This document shows positions 10,513 through 21,371 of a stretch of DNA of 64,000 nt, one piece after another. The translations under genes and the position numbers were made by a program. Source of the DNA: Bedellia somnulentella (taxonomy: Eukaryota; Arthropoda; Insecta; Lepidoptera; Bedelliidae); contig OY755187.1 of the NCBI GenBank assembly GCA_963576735.1, positions 12,710,001-12,774,000 of the forward strand, read 5' to 3'. Every line of letters starts with the position of its first letter. Position 1 is the stretch's first letter. The notes below the pieces were generated by a model. The model worked only from the letters and a program-made list of their open reading frames with translations. It did no database searches and was not told the DNA's origin.

Positions 10513-10891
10513 AGTAAATACATCTTTCATGGGGTTATGCGTAAAAATGTATACTAAAATACCTGAGGACATTTTAAATTTATCAGAAACAAAATTCAAA
10601 GCAGTAGTTAAAAAAAAAAATAGTTCGAAAGCCTATCACAATGTTAATAATTACATTAATGATAGAGTGGCTTGGTGTCATCAGGGCTCTGTGCAGGATG
10701 TTTCCGGGCTAACACCAAAATTATAATGGACGTAAAAAAATATGTGTGTTGACGAGTTTCTTACGGGTTCTTCTCTCAACAAAACATCTTCCAAATCCGA
10801 AGTAAACTTAGTATTAAGTTCAAATTTGACGTTCAAAAAACAAAGATTTATCTTTTTACTTTGAAATAAATGTTTTTTTTATTTTATTATT

Positions 10892-11172
10892 TAAGGGTAT
10901 TGGGGCTTTTTAAACGGAATTTTGTGCGATGCGGTTCGGGGCCCATCGCTAACAACCTTTATTTTACCATCTTTTCTCCACTTGACTTCCAAAAGTGGCT
11001 GAGGGATTTCTAATTCCTTAGCTCTGGCTACCCATTCTAGGAATTTATTGCCGAGAGTATATAACCGCATCGCCCAAAAATCACTTAAAAGGCCCCAATA
11101 CCCTTAGCTGCCTTCTACGTACACCCACGGGAAGAAATGGGGTAGTAATATTCTGAGCCGACACTACACAGT
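10892..11172. mobile_element. Rearranged SINE-B: sense 3' part joined to an inverted 5' part
   Basis: 10892-11062 is SINE-B on + from TAAGGGTATTGGGGC to the GCCGAGAGTATAT end. 11063-11172 is the SINE-B 5' half on -, ending TCGGCTCAGAAT in that sense. The two parts share about 45 bp as an inverted repeat (GATGCGGTT / AACCGCATC). A deletion between two opposed copies, or a snap-back during reverse transcription, would give this shape. Confidence 0.7.
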
Positions 11173-11195
11173 GAACCACTTATATATAATAAAAA

Positions 11196-11582
11196 CTAGT
11201 GGGTAACCCTGGCGCGACCACGTCGTGTCCAATAAAATGAGTTTATTTTGAAATATTCCGACCAATCACAGCGCAGCTCTTTTGAATTTCTAGTGATTTT
11301 TTCTGATTGGCCGGTTTGAAAAAAAACCGACCAATCACAGCGCATCTCTGATCGACTAAAGTTTGCGCGCGCTTATGACACTCAAGCAAAGTCTTTGGGC
11401 CAAAATCAAAACTTTGAAATTCTCTAACAATTAACTTAATCCAGTTACATCAGATGTATGAATTTTGTGCACACCACGGCCGCGAACTGTACAAAACGAT
11501 ACCTGAACCAAATTTCTAGCTTAAGTCATCGCGTCACAGGCTTCCGGGCAAGAAAGAGACTTAGAGAAATAATATATAAAGA
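11196..11582 (-). mobile_element. Non-autonomous Helitron-like element, 387 bp, copy 1
   Basis: On the minus strand it runs from A|TC (11582) to CTAG|T (11196), the end and target pattern of Helitrons. It is an inverted, roughly 85-90 percent identical partner of 16023-16409, with exactly the same length. A short hairpin (CGAC, 3-nt loop, GTCG) lies about 25 nt before the 3' end. Internally the word GACCAATCACAGCGCA occurs twice, as a CCAAT-containing repeat. No coding capacity. Confidence 0.6.
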
Positions 11583-12003
11583 TTCCTACAAAATCGGTAA
11601 GTACCTCATTTTTCACATGACATACTCGCTCTCATACGCTTCACGCTACGGGAGCTCGTGTAGGTTGCAATATTGTAAAAATTGGCAATCTCAATAACGT
11701 GCAGTTAAACTTTATGGATGTTAAATTTAGAGAGCTTATAGGGTGGCAACTATGTAAAGAACGATGTGATTTAGTTAAGTCATTACTCGTGATTTAGTTT
11801 AGTAAATTTCACATATAAGTAATAGTAGTAAATATATTTTCTTAAACAGTTTGTTAAAAATTTCACTATACCATGTTAGCCAATAGCTTATTGACGGAAA
11901 CCTAAATTTTTTGTACACAATTCAAGAACAATATCAATTATATATTTTTAACCACAGTCCAACAGAAAAAAAGCGGCCAAGAGCGAGATGGACTCGCTAA
12001 TGA

Positions 12004-12548
12004 AGGGTTCCGTAGCAGCACTAGCAAGTAATTTGATTTATGACGTTTGAAAATAGAGCTACTGGCTAGATCTCATTCAAACCAATTTTCGTTAGTAGTT
12101 TGTATAGTAATACACATCATATATTTTTTTCAGTTTTATCATGCCCATATTTTAGAAGTTACGGGGGGGGGGGACACACATTTTACCACTTTGGAAAAGT
12201 CTCTCACGCAAACTATTCAGTTTTGAAAAAAATTATATAAGAAACCTCAACATCATTTTCAAATACCTTTTGATAGATACCCCACACGTATAGGTCTGAC
12301 GAAAAAAAAAATTTTGAGTTTCAGTTCTATGTATGGGGAACCCTAAAAATTTTGGTTTTTTTTCAGATTTTATTTTAAAATCTTAATGCGGTTTACAGAA
12401 TACATCTACGCACCAATTTTCAATAATGTAGTTCTTATAGTTTCGGAATAAACTGGCTGTGACATACGGACGGACGGACGGACGGACAGACAGACAGACA
12501 TGACGAATCTATAAGGGTCCCGTTTTTGCCATTTGGCTACGGAACCCT
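12004..12548 (+). repeat. Dispersed arthropod repeat with GGGTTCCGTAG ends
   Basis: A 12-bp inverted repeat, AGGGTTCCGTAG (12004-12015) and its complement (12537-12548), brackets the element. Just upstream is CGGCCAAGAGCGAGATGGAC, and near the 3' end are (GGAC)n(AGAC)n runs (12469-12500). Repeats with this anatomy are widespread in insect genomes. No ORF is visible, and classification is uncertain. The 10-nt G run near 12166 is within it. Confidence 0.55.
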
Positions 12549-13372
12549 AAAAAGCTACTATTGAAGTAGATTCACCATCGCGTAAAATACATACAATCCA
12601 ATTGAGTAACTTCTTTTAACAGCCTTATTTTCTTTTTTACTAAAAGCATCTCCTCGCTTTACAGTTTTTTCGCTCACTCTTACGTCAAGAGTATATAGTT
12701 CGCTTATAGTCACAGAGATAAAATAAACGTGTATTTAGTAATATGCATGATTTTTTTCATTAAAATGTATTCCATAGATATAAAATTATAAACAAAACTA
12801 AATATACAAACTGTAAATAATGTGAAGCAAAAAGCAATATATTTTATTTATATATATGTAACACTGGTGGAGACTTTTGATGATTTTATAGAAGGCTACT
12901 TACTAAAATAGTCGAGTAATAAAAATAGGATATATATAACTGTATTACTTACGCAATAAGAAGATCTTCATCTTTTGATTTCAAAAAGGTACGGTAGTAT
13001 TACGGGCTCTTTAACATTTGCGGCCAAAAGACGTATTAAAGGATTTAGAGGGTCAGTAGTTCTGGTTAGTGGCAGATAATAAAGAAATATGAGTTTGTTT
13101 GGGTCGCTCCTGTGGACCCTTTCCATGATGCCGAAATAACAAAGTAAAATAGACCTTTGTCCCTTGAACTACTCTGTACGATGAAACTGGTCCCTTCTGA
13201 AATTAAATTTGAAGTTGTGGTTATGTACGGAAGTTGAAGTAGTTTTAAATTTGATTATGATATTGTATTTCGTATTTGTTTTTTTGTGACAGTTTAATAA
13301 TCGTCTTATACATGTTTTGTAAATGTCATAAAATGTGAAAAATTGACACATAACTTATAAAGTTATATACAA
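12549..13372. other. No gene seen
   Basis: AT-rich. No element boundary or ORF is supported. Confidence 0.3.
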
Positions 13373-13471
13373 CATACATACGAGTATACTCACGTTATAA
13401 GTTCAGTTGGTGACTATCGATCGCCACTTCGTACGATCCTGGCAAACCTCATGAGCCTCATTTACATTAGT
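13373..13471 (-). mobile_element. RTE-like LINE, 3'-end fragment
   Basis: It begins with a degenerate (CATA)n tail and contains GACTATCGATCGCCACTTCG and ACGATCCTGGCAAACCTC, matching the complement of the LINE coding end. Confidence 0.65.
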
Positions 13472-13541
13472 CCATAATTTCATTCTGTGAAATCAGACTG
13501 AATATTGAGTTGATTGAATACTGAGCGACCTTTTAGCTAGA

Positions 13542-13646
13542 TATTGCGTGGTATAAAAAGCCATCTCTTACGCTCTTACTTGGTATAGTACACTGTCATC
13601 ACATTCTAACCGATATCGTGACAGTAAAATGGCACTCGTGTTAGTA
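13542..13646 (+). repeat. Dispersed 105-bp repeat, copy 1
   Basis: Same orientation and order of words (AAGCCATCTCTTACGC, CTTACTT, CATTCTAACCG, ATCGTG) as 21372-21478. It lies directly upstream of the Helitron-like element at 13676. Family unknown. Confidence 0.55.
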
Positions 13647-13675
13647 CTCCAGGTTTCTTTATATATTTGTCTTCA

Positions 13676-14622
13676 TCTATACTATAATAAGACTGTACCG
13701 AGGTCAAAACTGTGCATTGAAGAAAAAAAAATAAAAACAGGTGGAATATGTTTAATTTTCGATACTGAAGCCAAATTTGCGCTTTTTGAAAAAAATGTCT
13801 GGTCATCACGTTAATTCTACCAGACGGATCTTGATCAAATTTGGTATGAATGTAGCTTATACACCTGGCCAACATATAGGATATCATTTATCCCGGATTT
13901 CGCAAGGGTTCCTTCCTTCCTTCAGGAATCCTTCAGGAACATAAAAAAACATAACTTTTATGTGGCTCCCCATATTTACACGATTCATTTTTTTATTGAA
14001 CGACTTTATCAGACTCTTCACTAATAGTCTTTCTGAAAAATAATCCATTGTCATCAAAATGAATGTCCATTTAATTGTTTGTCAATAGTATGACTACTAT
14101 ATACCTATATATAGCTTATCAAAATTATGAAATCAACACTAACGTCTTCGTGGCTTAGCGGTATACCGTTCGGTTAATACTAATCGAACGGAAAACCCAG
14201 GTTCGAATCTCGGGCAACGCAATCTTTTTGCGATTTCTTTTTGCTTTTAGTGTTAGCTTAGAATAATAGGAAGCGCTATTCTTCTCTTTGACATTCAACT
14301 ATGCGAATATGTATAAATAAAGATAGTTGAAAGTATATTGTATGAATTTTGCGTATTCATTTGGTAGGTTTGAGAATATGTTTCTTACTTTTTTATTAAC
14401 TATTTTTAAACTAATATTCTCATTGATATATTGTGCTATACTTACGCATAAATTAATATTCTGTTTAAGCCTCAGAATGCATAGTTAGTAAATAATAGCA
14501 CATATCTAAATTTTAATTTAGTACCGCCATCTATTGACCGATGACTAATTGGCTGCAATCTCTCACACATCACCAACAGTCAGTGTAGGGGGCAGCACCG
14601 GGTCGCCAAACTGCTATCCATA
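13676..14622 (+). mobile_element. Helitron-like element carrying a tRNA-like module, copy 1
   Basis: The 5' end A|TCTATACTATAATAAGAC is a Helitron-style start. It is homologous in inverted orientation to 62377-63262 over nearly its full length. Shared landmarks are ACTGTACCGAGG, CCAGACGGATCTTGATCAAA, ACACCTGGCC, the tRNA-like module at 14146-14216, and ACTGCTATCCATA at the 3' side. I could not place a clean CTRR 3' terminus, so the 3' edge is approximate. No protein is encoded. Confidence 0.6.
14146..14216 (+). other. tRNA-like Pol III module inside a Helitron-like element
   Basis: Box A TGGCTTAGCGG (14151-14161) and Box B GGTTCGAATCT (14200-14210) are spaced as in a tRNA. Between them, 14166-14191 folds into a hairpin (CCGTTCG, loop, CGAACGG). 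The partner at 62742-62815 keeps both boxes and the hairpin. A full acceptor stem does not form, so I do not call a functional tRNA gene. Confidence 0.6.
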
Positions 14623-14855
14623 GTTACTACAGATATTCTCATTTTTGAACATAGAAATTTGGTGGAAAATGGTTTGTTTCATGATTCTTATGATCAGATA
14701 ATAAGGTTTTTTGGAACTCACCCCCTGAGGGGTTAAAATATAGTATACAGATTTTTGATCTAAAAATATACTGTATTTCAAAATTTGAAACTTGATGCGA
14801 TTGACTGATATAACAACTACAAAAGGAATATATGAAATTCATCCATCAATCAATC

Positions 14856-15041
14856 ATGAGTATATACTAACGGCTAAAAATCCTAAAAAAGGGTAGCCAC
14901 AGCTTCAGAGATAGTAATTCTTTATCCACTTTTGGAAGTTGAATGGGGAAAAGGTAGTCAAATGGTTCTCCAACTGCATCGCCCAATAATCACTTAAAAA
15001 GTCTCAATGTTCTTTATATCTATTACAACGCCCACGGGAAT
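14856..15041 (-). mobile_element. SINE-B, 5'-truncated, diverged
   Basis: On minus it has the tail (GTATATACTCATG), GGGTAGCCACAGCTTCAGAG on the plus strand, and the GCATCGCCCAATAATCAC block. It breaks near the CCGTGGG word. The CTTCAGAG variant marks it as the subfamily also seen at 31429, 54751 and 58891. Confidence 0.65.
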
Positions 15042-15059
15042 ATAAATATAAAAACAACA

Positions 15060-15147
15060 GAAGTTAAGATTGTGTTTTGGTATTTTGGATGTAAACCGGA
15101 TGCAAAAAATGTAGTCAACGCAGACGTAGTCGCGGGCAAAAAGCTAG
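15060..15147 (+). mobile_element. Helitron-like 3' end fragment
   Basis: It ends with GACGTAGTCGCGGGCAAAAA followed by GCTAG|T (CTAG at 15144-15147). This resembles the 3' terminus of 16023-16409 (GACGTAGTCGCGCC...CTAG|T) and terminal sequences common in lepidopteran genomes. The 5' start was not found. Confidence 0.45.
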
Positions 15148-16022
15148 TATAATCTATTCGGGTCAATATTCACCCGCATAAAAACTTTTGTGAAAATTTA
15201 ATAAGGAATAACGTTTTCAAGACAAAACATATCATAAACTTGTATCGCATGTGTCATAAAGATTACTTTAGAGATTTTTAAATGCATAATTTTTGTACAA
15301 ATGAAACCCATTATTTTTAAAGAAAATAAAGTAATTAAAATTACGATTACATGTATTATTTCGTAATTGCATATAATACGACAAATAGTTATGCTTAAAA
15401 TTTATATTAGTATCATCATGAAATTAAATTTTATGTCATGTTTGTAATGATGAAATAAAATGCGAAAAAAACACTATTGGGAATAGAGGTGCTGCCTGTT
15501 ACGTTTTAATCCTATATTTAAATCCCATTAATCGCGAGATTTTACTCAACCGGAATCTAAGAATTTCTTCAAGCACAAAGAACGATTAAGGTTAAAATTA
15601 AATTCTTTCAACAAAGCGCTTTACTTCTAAGTGTTTCAGTGCCTCTGTAAGAATGAAGTGATAAGATTTTTACTTTCATATTATTACTTTTTTCATATTT
15701 AGACTGTAGTTGTATGAAGTTTAGTACTTATCTTTGAAACCGTTGAAATACAACTCGCCTAAGTTCTTAAATAGTACATTGTTTAGCCATATAATAGGGT
15801 AAAGTTGGTATACATATATAAATCTATAAACTACATTAAAATCAAAGACTGCTAAATTTATTTTCACATACTCTGTAGGAATAGTACGATTACGTTCGTT
15901 CCTTTATATCATGACAGGGGTTTTTCGTTGTGGGTATCGTAAGATTTGTAGTGTACGATAACTAACTATAACTATAACTGCACAACCCAATGTTACCAAA
16001 ATATGTTTCTATGAGTATATTA
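15148..16022. other. No gene seen
   Basis: AT-rich, including an ACTATA-type short repeat near 15963. No coding signal. Confidence 0.3.
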
Positions 16023-16409
16023 TCTTCATATATTATTTCTGTAAGCCTCTTTCTTGTCCGGAAGCCTGTGACGCGATGAGTTAAGCTAGAAATTCGGTTC
16101 ATGTATCGTTTTGTGCAGTTCGCGGCCGTGGTGTGCACAATATTCAGACATCTGATGTAACTGGATTAAGTTAATTGTTACAGAATTTCAAAGTTTCGAT
16201 TTTGGCCCATAGACTTTGCTTGAGTGTCATAAGCGCGCGCAACTTTTAGTCGATCAGAGATGCGCTGTGATTGGTTGGATTTTTTTCAAATCGGCCAATC
16301 AAAAAAATTCACTAGAAATTCAAAAGAGCTGCGCTGTGATTGGTCGGAAAATTTCAAAATAAACTCATTTTATTGGAGACGACGTAGTCGCGCCAGGGTT
16401 ACCCACTAG
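16023..16409 (+). mobile_element. Non-autonomous Helitron-like element, 387 bp, copy 2
   Basis: Runs from A|TCTTCATATATTATTTC (16023) to CCCACTAG|T (16406-16409). It is the inverted partner of 11196-11582, and both termini and the length (387 bp) agree. The subterminal hairpin CGAC-GTA-GTCG is retained, with its loop changed to GTG in the other copy. Two CCAAT-type words (ATTGG) mirror those in copy 1. Confidence 0.6.
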
Positions 16410-16423
16410 TTTCTTATATTTTC

Positions 16424-16659
16424 ACACACATATACTTACGACTATAAATCTTCGGGAGGGAAAGATAACGCTTCGGAATAAGAAAATTTTCAGCCGCATT
16501 TGGAAGTTGATTGGGGAAAAGATTCTAAAGTAAATGTTTTTGTTTGGTGATGGGTTTCCAACAGCATCGCCCAATATCACTTAAAAAGCCCCAATATCCT
16601 TAGCCGCATCTTATGAACACGGAAAGTAATGGGGAAATGATATTCTTAGCCTACAGCTC
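16424..16659 (-). mobile_element. SINE-B, near full length, diverged
   Basis: It has tail TATACTTACGAC, TTTGGAAGTTGATTGGGGAA, CAGCATCGCCCAATATCAC and the 5' end TATTCTTAGCCTACAGC. Its 5' flank is the target of the next SINE-B insertion. Confidence 0.7.
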
Positions 16660-16665
16660 ATATAC

Positions 16666-16913
16666 ATACATACATACATACATATACTCACGGCTATATT
16701 TCCCTAAATGGGGTAGCCAGAGCTAAGGAATTATGAATTCCTCAGCCACTTTTAGAAGTTGAGTGGGGAAAAGATGGTAAAATAAAGGTTTTTGGTAATG
16801 GGTCTCCAACCGCATCGCCCAAAAATCCAATAAAAGCCCCAATACCCTTAGTCGCCTCTTACGACACCCGTGGGTAGAAAGGGGTAGCGACATTCTAAGC
16901 CGGCACTACAAGG
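16666..16913 (-). mobile_element. SINE-B, full length, 14-bp TSD
   Basis: Flanked by the perfect direct repeat TACAGCTCATATAC at 16652-16665 and 16914-16927. It has a long (CATA)n tail, GGGGTAGCCAGAGCTAAGGA, and the 5' end with the GACACCCGTGGGTAGAAAGG variant. It inserted at the 5' edge of the older SINE-B copy. Confidence 0.9.
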
Positions 16914-16927
16914 TACAGCTCATATAC

Positions 16928-17515
16928 TTCTGATTATATGAAAGAAATAGTTAATGCAACTTACAACTAATTACATAAACGTTATTTAATATTTTAAGTC
17001 GTTTGCTAACAGTGCTATGAAATTTCGCAGATGAAATACTCGTTATTTTAGTTCTCTTTAATATATTTTTCGTCTGTCTGAGCACGTTTTAGGTCTTACA
17101 TTTCGGACGATGGAAATGAACATCAAACAACTGAATTTTGATACTCACAATTAAACTTCTTTTACTTCTATTTGATGTTAACATAATAATTTTTAAGGCA
17201 AATATTATTTTTGTGTTTCGTTACAGTTTAATACAAAAGTAACTCAGATGTTGATGCTTTATCAAAAGGCAAGTTTTATGATATCATTTATTAATTGAAT
17301 TCTAATTGAAAGTTTCAGAAATATGAAAAGTCGTCGCTTTATATTATTATGTTACCAAAGCTAGAAACAACACATGTTTATAGTAAGTATGTTAACAGGC
17401 CAAATTTAAATCCCCTAAAATATGTCCTCAAATGCGTCTTTCGACAAACTCTAAATAATTATATTAATAGCTGAAGTTTCAAAATTAGTTCGATCACGTT
17501 TAATGACATAAAATT
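16928..17515. other. No gene seen
   Basis: AT-rich. Nothing supportable. Confidence 0.3.
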
Positions 17516-17517
17516 TC

Positions 17518-17675
17518 GGATTTAGAAATTACTATGCCACTTTTGGAGGTACATTGGGGAAAAGGTTGTAAAGTATAGACTTTATAGACATATCTCCGTA
17601 TATTATCCGTTATGGATATATATCCGTATACATTACCCGTGGAATGGGTTAGTGCTATTTTAAGCCTACTATCTA
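17518..17675 (-). mobile_element. SINE-B, degenerate remnant
   Basis: CCACTTTTGGAGGTACATTG and GGGGAAAAGG match the SINE-B middle, and CCCGTGGAATGGGTTAGTGC its 5' end. A short ATATCCGTATA duplication lies between. Confidence 0.5.
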
Positions 17676-17800
17676 CCGCTTTATTTTTTACGTATTTATT
17701 TCCAATATGTGTTAAAGCGTCTCAATTTTCGGATAAATTCAGCCTGCAATATCCTAGGCAACTGGGTAATATACAAAAATATTAATTTGTATTTTAATAT

Positions 17801-18015
17801 GCTGTGTAGTGTCGGCTTAGAATAGCACTACCCCAATTCTTCCGGCGGGTGTACGTAAGAGGCGACTAACGGTATTGGGGCTTTAAAGGGATTTTTGGGC
17901 GATGCGGTTGGAGACCCATCACCAACAACCTTTATTTTACCATCTTTTCCCCACTTTACTTTCCAAAAGTGGCTGAGGAATTTCTAATTCCTTAGCTCTG
18001 GCTACTCCATCTAGC
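17801..18015 (+). mobile_element. SINE-B lacking the 3' tail
   Basis: A near-consensus copy from GCTGTGTAGTGTCGGCTTAG to TTAGCTCTGGCTACTCC, then it diverges before the GCCGTGAG tail. It carries the CTTCCGGCGGGTGTACGT variant. Confidence 0.8.
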
Positions 18016-18452
18016 TCTCTGGATTGTAAGGAAAACGTTCGCCTTCTTTACACTATAGCTATATATTTCAAAATACTAAGTAATTCTAGGAACAAGGGTT
18101 GCAGTCTTAAGTCTGACGTTAATAGTTCGGGTAAAGTTCCGAATCTTACGCTGAATTTCAACTTGATCTCATTAAAACTTGAGCATTAAATAATTGTGTG
18201 AACATTTACAAAGATGCAGGAGAGTAATTAAAAAAAACATCTCATTTAATTTCTTGGTCTGTATTTGGACTTTGCTTTGGTATATATCTCAAGGTATAAA
18301 AGGAAAGCGTTTTTGTGAATGGTCAAAGCAGAATTATCTATGTAGTGTATGCCTAGAACAGCACAAACCCATATAAATTGTCATAAATTCTAATATTAAA
18401 ACAGTTCGGAAAACCTTTATTATTTCTCAGTGCTATGCACTATTGTACAGTA
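18016..18452. other. No gene seen
   Basis: AT-rich. A 60-codon open frame (18194-18376, +) has no recognisable feature. Confidence 0.3.
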
Positions 18453-18465
18453 GTCTATTTTAGTC

Positions 18466-18730
18466 GTCTAGTGCCGGCTTTGTCATGTGTTGTCATGTAG
18501 TGTCGGCTTAGAATGTCACTACCCCTTTCTACCCACGGGTGTCGTAAGAGGCGACTAAGGGTATTGGGGCTTTTTATTGGATTTTTGGGCGATGCGTTTG
18601 GAGACCAATCACTAAAAACCTTTATTTACCGCCTTTTCCCCACTTAACTTCCAAAAGTGGCTTAGGAATTTATAATTCCTTGGCTCTGGCTACCCCTTCT
18701 AGGGAATTATAGCCGTGAGTATATGTATAT
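18466..18730 (+). mobile_element. SINE-B, full length, 13-bp TSD
   Basis: Flanked by GTCTATTTTAGTC at 18453-18465 and 18731-18743. It carries the CTACCCACGGGTGTCGTAAG variant and ends GCCGTGAGTATATGTATAT. The 5' end has about 25 extra nt with a partial repeat of the first SINE words (TAGTGCCGGC then TAGTGTCGGC). Confidence 0.9.
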
Positions 18731-19097
18731 GTCTATTTTAGTCCATCCTATACCCAATTCTTTTTCACGTTTACAATCAAATATGCCCAGTTATCTAATT
18801 GTCTAAAAGCAAACTGAATTTTCCGAAACATTACTACAAAATAACACATAAACACGAATTTGAAATTACACGCAAACCGGCTTAATTGATTGATATATTG
18901 AATTGAAAGTGTTCATTTCATCCGCAGAATATAAACAGTGGAGTTAGCGCTAAGAGGATTTTCCAGTAAATATCGGCTCGCCAGTTCTCAATCGAGTTAA
19001 AAACTTAATCCAATTGAAAACTGTTGTGATGTGAAAGTATCGTATAGGATAACATTCAAAGGCATAGCTTCATAAATTCAATACTTTTCTGGTTGTT

Positions 19098-19190
19098 AGT
19101 TGTGTAGTGTCGGCTTAGAATAGCACTACCCTGTTTATTCCCGTAGGTGTATGTAAGAAGTGGCTAGGAGTATTGGGGCTTTTTAATGGA
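19098..19190 (+). mobile_element. SINE-B, 5' fragment
   Basis: It matches the first 90 nt (GTGTAGTGTCGGCTTAGAAT to GTATTGGGGCTTTTTAATGG). Confidence 0.65.
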
Positions 19191-19230
19191 AAGTAAAGTC
19201 TGATTTAACTAATTAAATTATTCAGTGTTT

Positions 19231-19465
19231 AACGACGTCCGTGGCCGACTGGATAGGTAACTAGCTTCTCGGTCCGGAGGTTGCAAGTTCAATCCCCGAT
19301 GAGAGCAGCATTTATGTGATGAGCATAAATTATTGTTTCTTAGTCTCGGATGTTATAAATGTGAAAAATATTAAATATATTGTTAAGTTAGTATCCCATA
19401 ATACAAGATCTACTTAGTTTTGGACTATCTTGATCGGTGTATAATATGTCCGTATATTTATATTT
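19231..19465 (+). mobile_element. SINE-C: tRNA-headed SINE with a different 3' tail
   Basis: Box A TGGCCGACTGG (19242-19252) and a Box B-like AGTTCAATCC (19286-19295) give a tRNA-derived head. The body includes GTCTCGGATGTT, and the 3' part (CCCATAATACAAG, TTTTGGACTA, ATATTTATATTT) resembles tails of a common lepidopteran SINE/CR1-type group. It does not share the CCCC/GGG hairpin tail of SINE-A and SINE-B, so it probably uses another LINE. Confidence 0.65.
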
Positions 19466-19644
19466 CACAGTATAATATGTTCTAAGTCTTCAATAAAGTA
19501 CACCAGAATTTGAAATGTTCTAGCTAGATCTCAGCAGTTCTGAATGGAACAATCTGTTTCATTATGTTAATCTCTAAGTTTTAGAGACAGCACACTACAG
19601 GGCATGTACGCGTACGTATCGTGTTAGTAGAGTTAAGTTTTGCA

Positions 19645-19850
19645 TAGCTGTGTCGGCTTTGAATACCACTAACTCATTTCTTTCCTCGGTTGTCATAAGA
19701 GGTGACTTTTTTAAGTGATATTCGGCAATGCGATGCTTATCTTATTTTAACTATCTTTTCTATTGATTTCCCATAAGTGACTGAACAATATCAAACTTTG
19801 AATCTCTCTTTATGAGATTCAAAGCTGGTAGAATATTTTTGGATGAATTA
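19645..19850 (+). mobile_element. SINE-B, degenerate
   Basis: GCTGTGTCGGCTTTGAATAC and GTTGTCATAAGAGGTGACTT match the 5' half. The 3' half is barely recognisable. Confidence 0.45.
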
Positions 19851-20242
19851 AAATTACCTTCTTTTATTCCTAAACACATATAACACCGCTTTAATTCCGT
19901 TTACAATCATGAAAAGAATTAGTATGTTTCTACCCATAGTTCTCAAACTGTAACTTAAGTTTAATCATTCTATTATTCAGACAAACAAGTCAATGAGAAT
20001 TCAATGTATGCTGCTGACTGCTAATCTGTCTACATACGTCAACGAAACTATTCTGAAATTAGTTCTAGTTGAATTTCGAAGTTGTGTGAATATATGAAAC
20101 TATGGCAATATTCGACAATAATTTTGGTTGACGGTTTCGTGAGCGTTAAAGTGTACAAGCGTGTCAGTTATCTTTTTGACATAGTTAATAAATTCACGCT
20201 GTTTATTGCAAAAAGGCGTACTGAGTTCTTTATTTGTCTATT

Positions 20243-20458
20243 AGCTATGTAGGCTTAAAATAATACTACCCCATTTCTTTCCGTGGGTGTTCGTGAAAAG
20301 CAACTAAGGGTGTTGGGGCTCATTGAAGACCTATCACCAAAAACATTTATTTTTAATCTTTTCCCCACTCAACTTACAAGTGGGTGAGGATTTTCATAAT
20401 CTACTGTTCTGGCTACTCCTACTAAAGATTTATAGCTGTGAGTATATGCATGTATGTT
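20243..20458 (+). mobile_element. SINE-B, diverged, with tail
   Basis: It runs from TATGTAGGCTTAAAATAATA to the tail TAGCTGTGAGTATATGCATG. Several short internal deletions. Confidence 0.65.
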
Positions 20459-21051
20459 GTTTATTACTTTAGTTTTTACCTGGACATTATACCTTCGCTA
20501 CGAACAAGTTACCTAACTTCTGAATTATACATATAAATAAAATGCCTTAGGCTAAGTATAACTAATTCTTGTCTTAGTATATTCAGGATAAACCGTTTCA
20601 ATGTTTTATTCACAAATTTACTGATAAACAACATTAAAACTCCCAAAATTTAACATTTATAACATTGATCAGTTTACACTACAATTTGTCACGCAAAAAA
20701 CGCAATTTCGTTTAAGAATTTGGTTCTTGTCGCGTGGTTCATTTATCTTCATAGCCTCGAGCAATGAACCAGGGTGGCTATTTAACATTTTCCAAATATA
20801 AAAGGGTGTTTCACTCAAACGAGTGAAGTGGAACTTCATTGTAATGGTATATCATGTGACCCGCGGTGCTAATGTAGGTCAGAAGCTGCCTCCGAAACAA
20901 TAGGATTCTGACACGGATGAGACAAGTTATAGAGAAGCCTTTGTTTATTGTGCTTTGGGAAAATGAAACGACTATAATTTTAATGAAAGGTTGCGCAGAG
21001 AATATATAAAAATCAAACCCTTCATTAAACACCTAAACCATACACTGACAC
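20459..21051. other. No gene seen
   Basis: A 73-codon open frame at 20811-21032 (-) shows no known motif. The rest is AT-rich. Confidence 0.3.
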
Positions 21052-21290
21052 ATACTTACTTACTTACTTACTTATAATCACGCACATTATTCCCATTGGG
21101 ATAGGCAGAGACTAGCGAACATCACTTAGCACGATCTTGACAAAACGCTCTTGCTTCCCTTACATTGGTGTTTCTTCACATACATAATCTTTTATTCTTC
21201 TCACTTCAGACCCTCGCCTTTATAAGAACGTTTTCTACCTAGTCTAGAAAAGATTTACGAGGCCGTCTTCAACAAATCAAAATATATCTT
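21052..21290 (-). mobile_element. RTE-like LINE, 3'-end fragment, diverged
   Basis: It begins with (CTTA)n instead of (CATA)n. It contains CCCATTGGGATAGGCAGAGA and GCCTTTATAAGAACGTTTTC, equivalent to the last 75 codons of the LINE, with frame-disrupting changes. Confidence 0.65.
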
Positions 21291-21371
21291 TAAGTATAAA
21301 TACAGGGGCAAACAAAACATAACTAGTTATTACACAGCAGAAGGGCAAGCACCAGCCGTGTTTAAACTAGT

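Noticed and set aside
12466..12500. (GGAC)n(AGAC)n run as an independent microsatellite
   Set aside because: It is an integral part of the dispersed repeat ending in GGGTTCCGTA-type termini.
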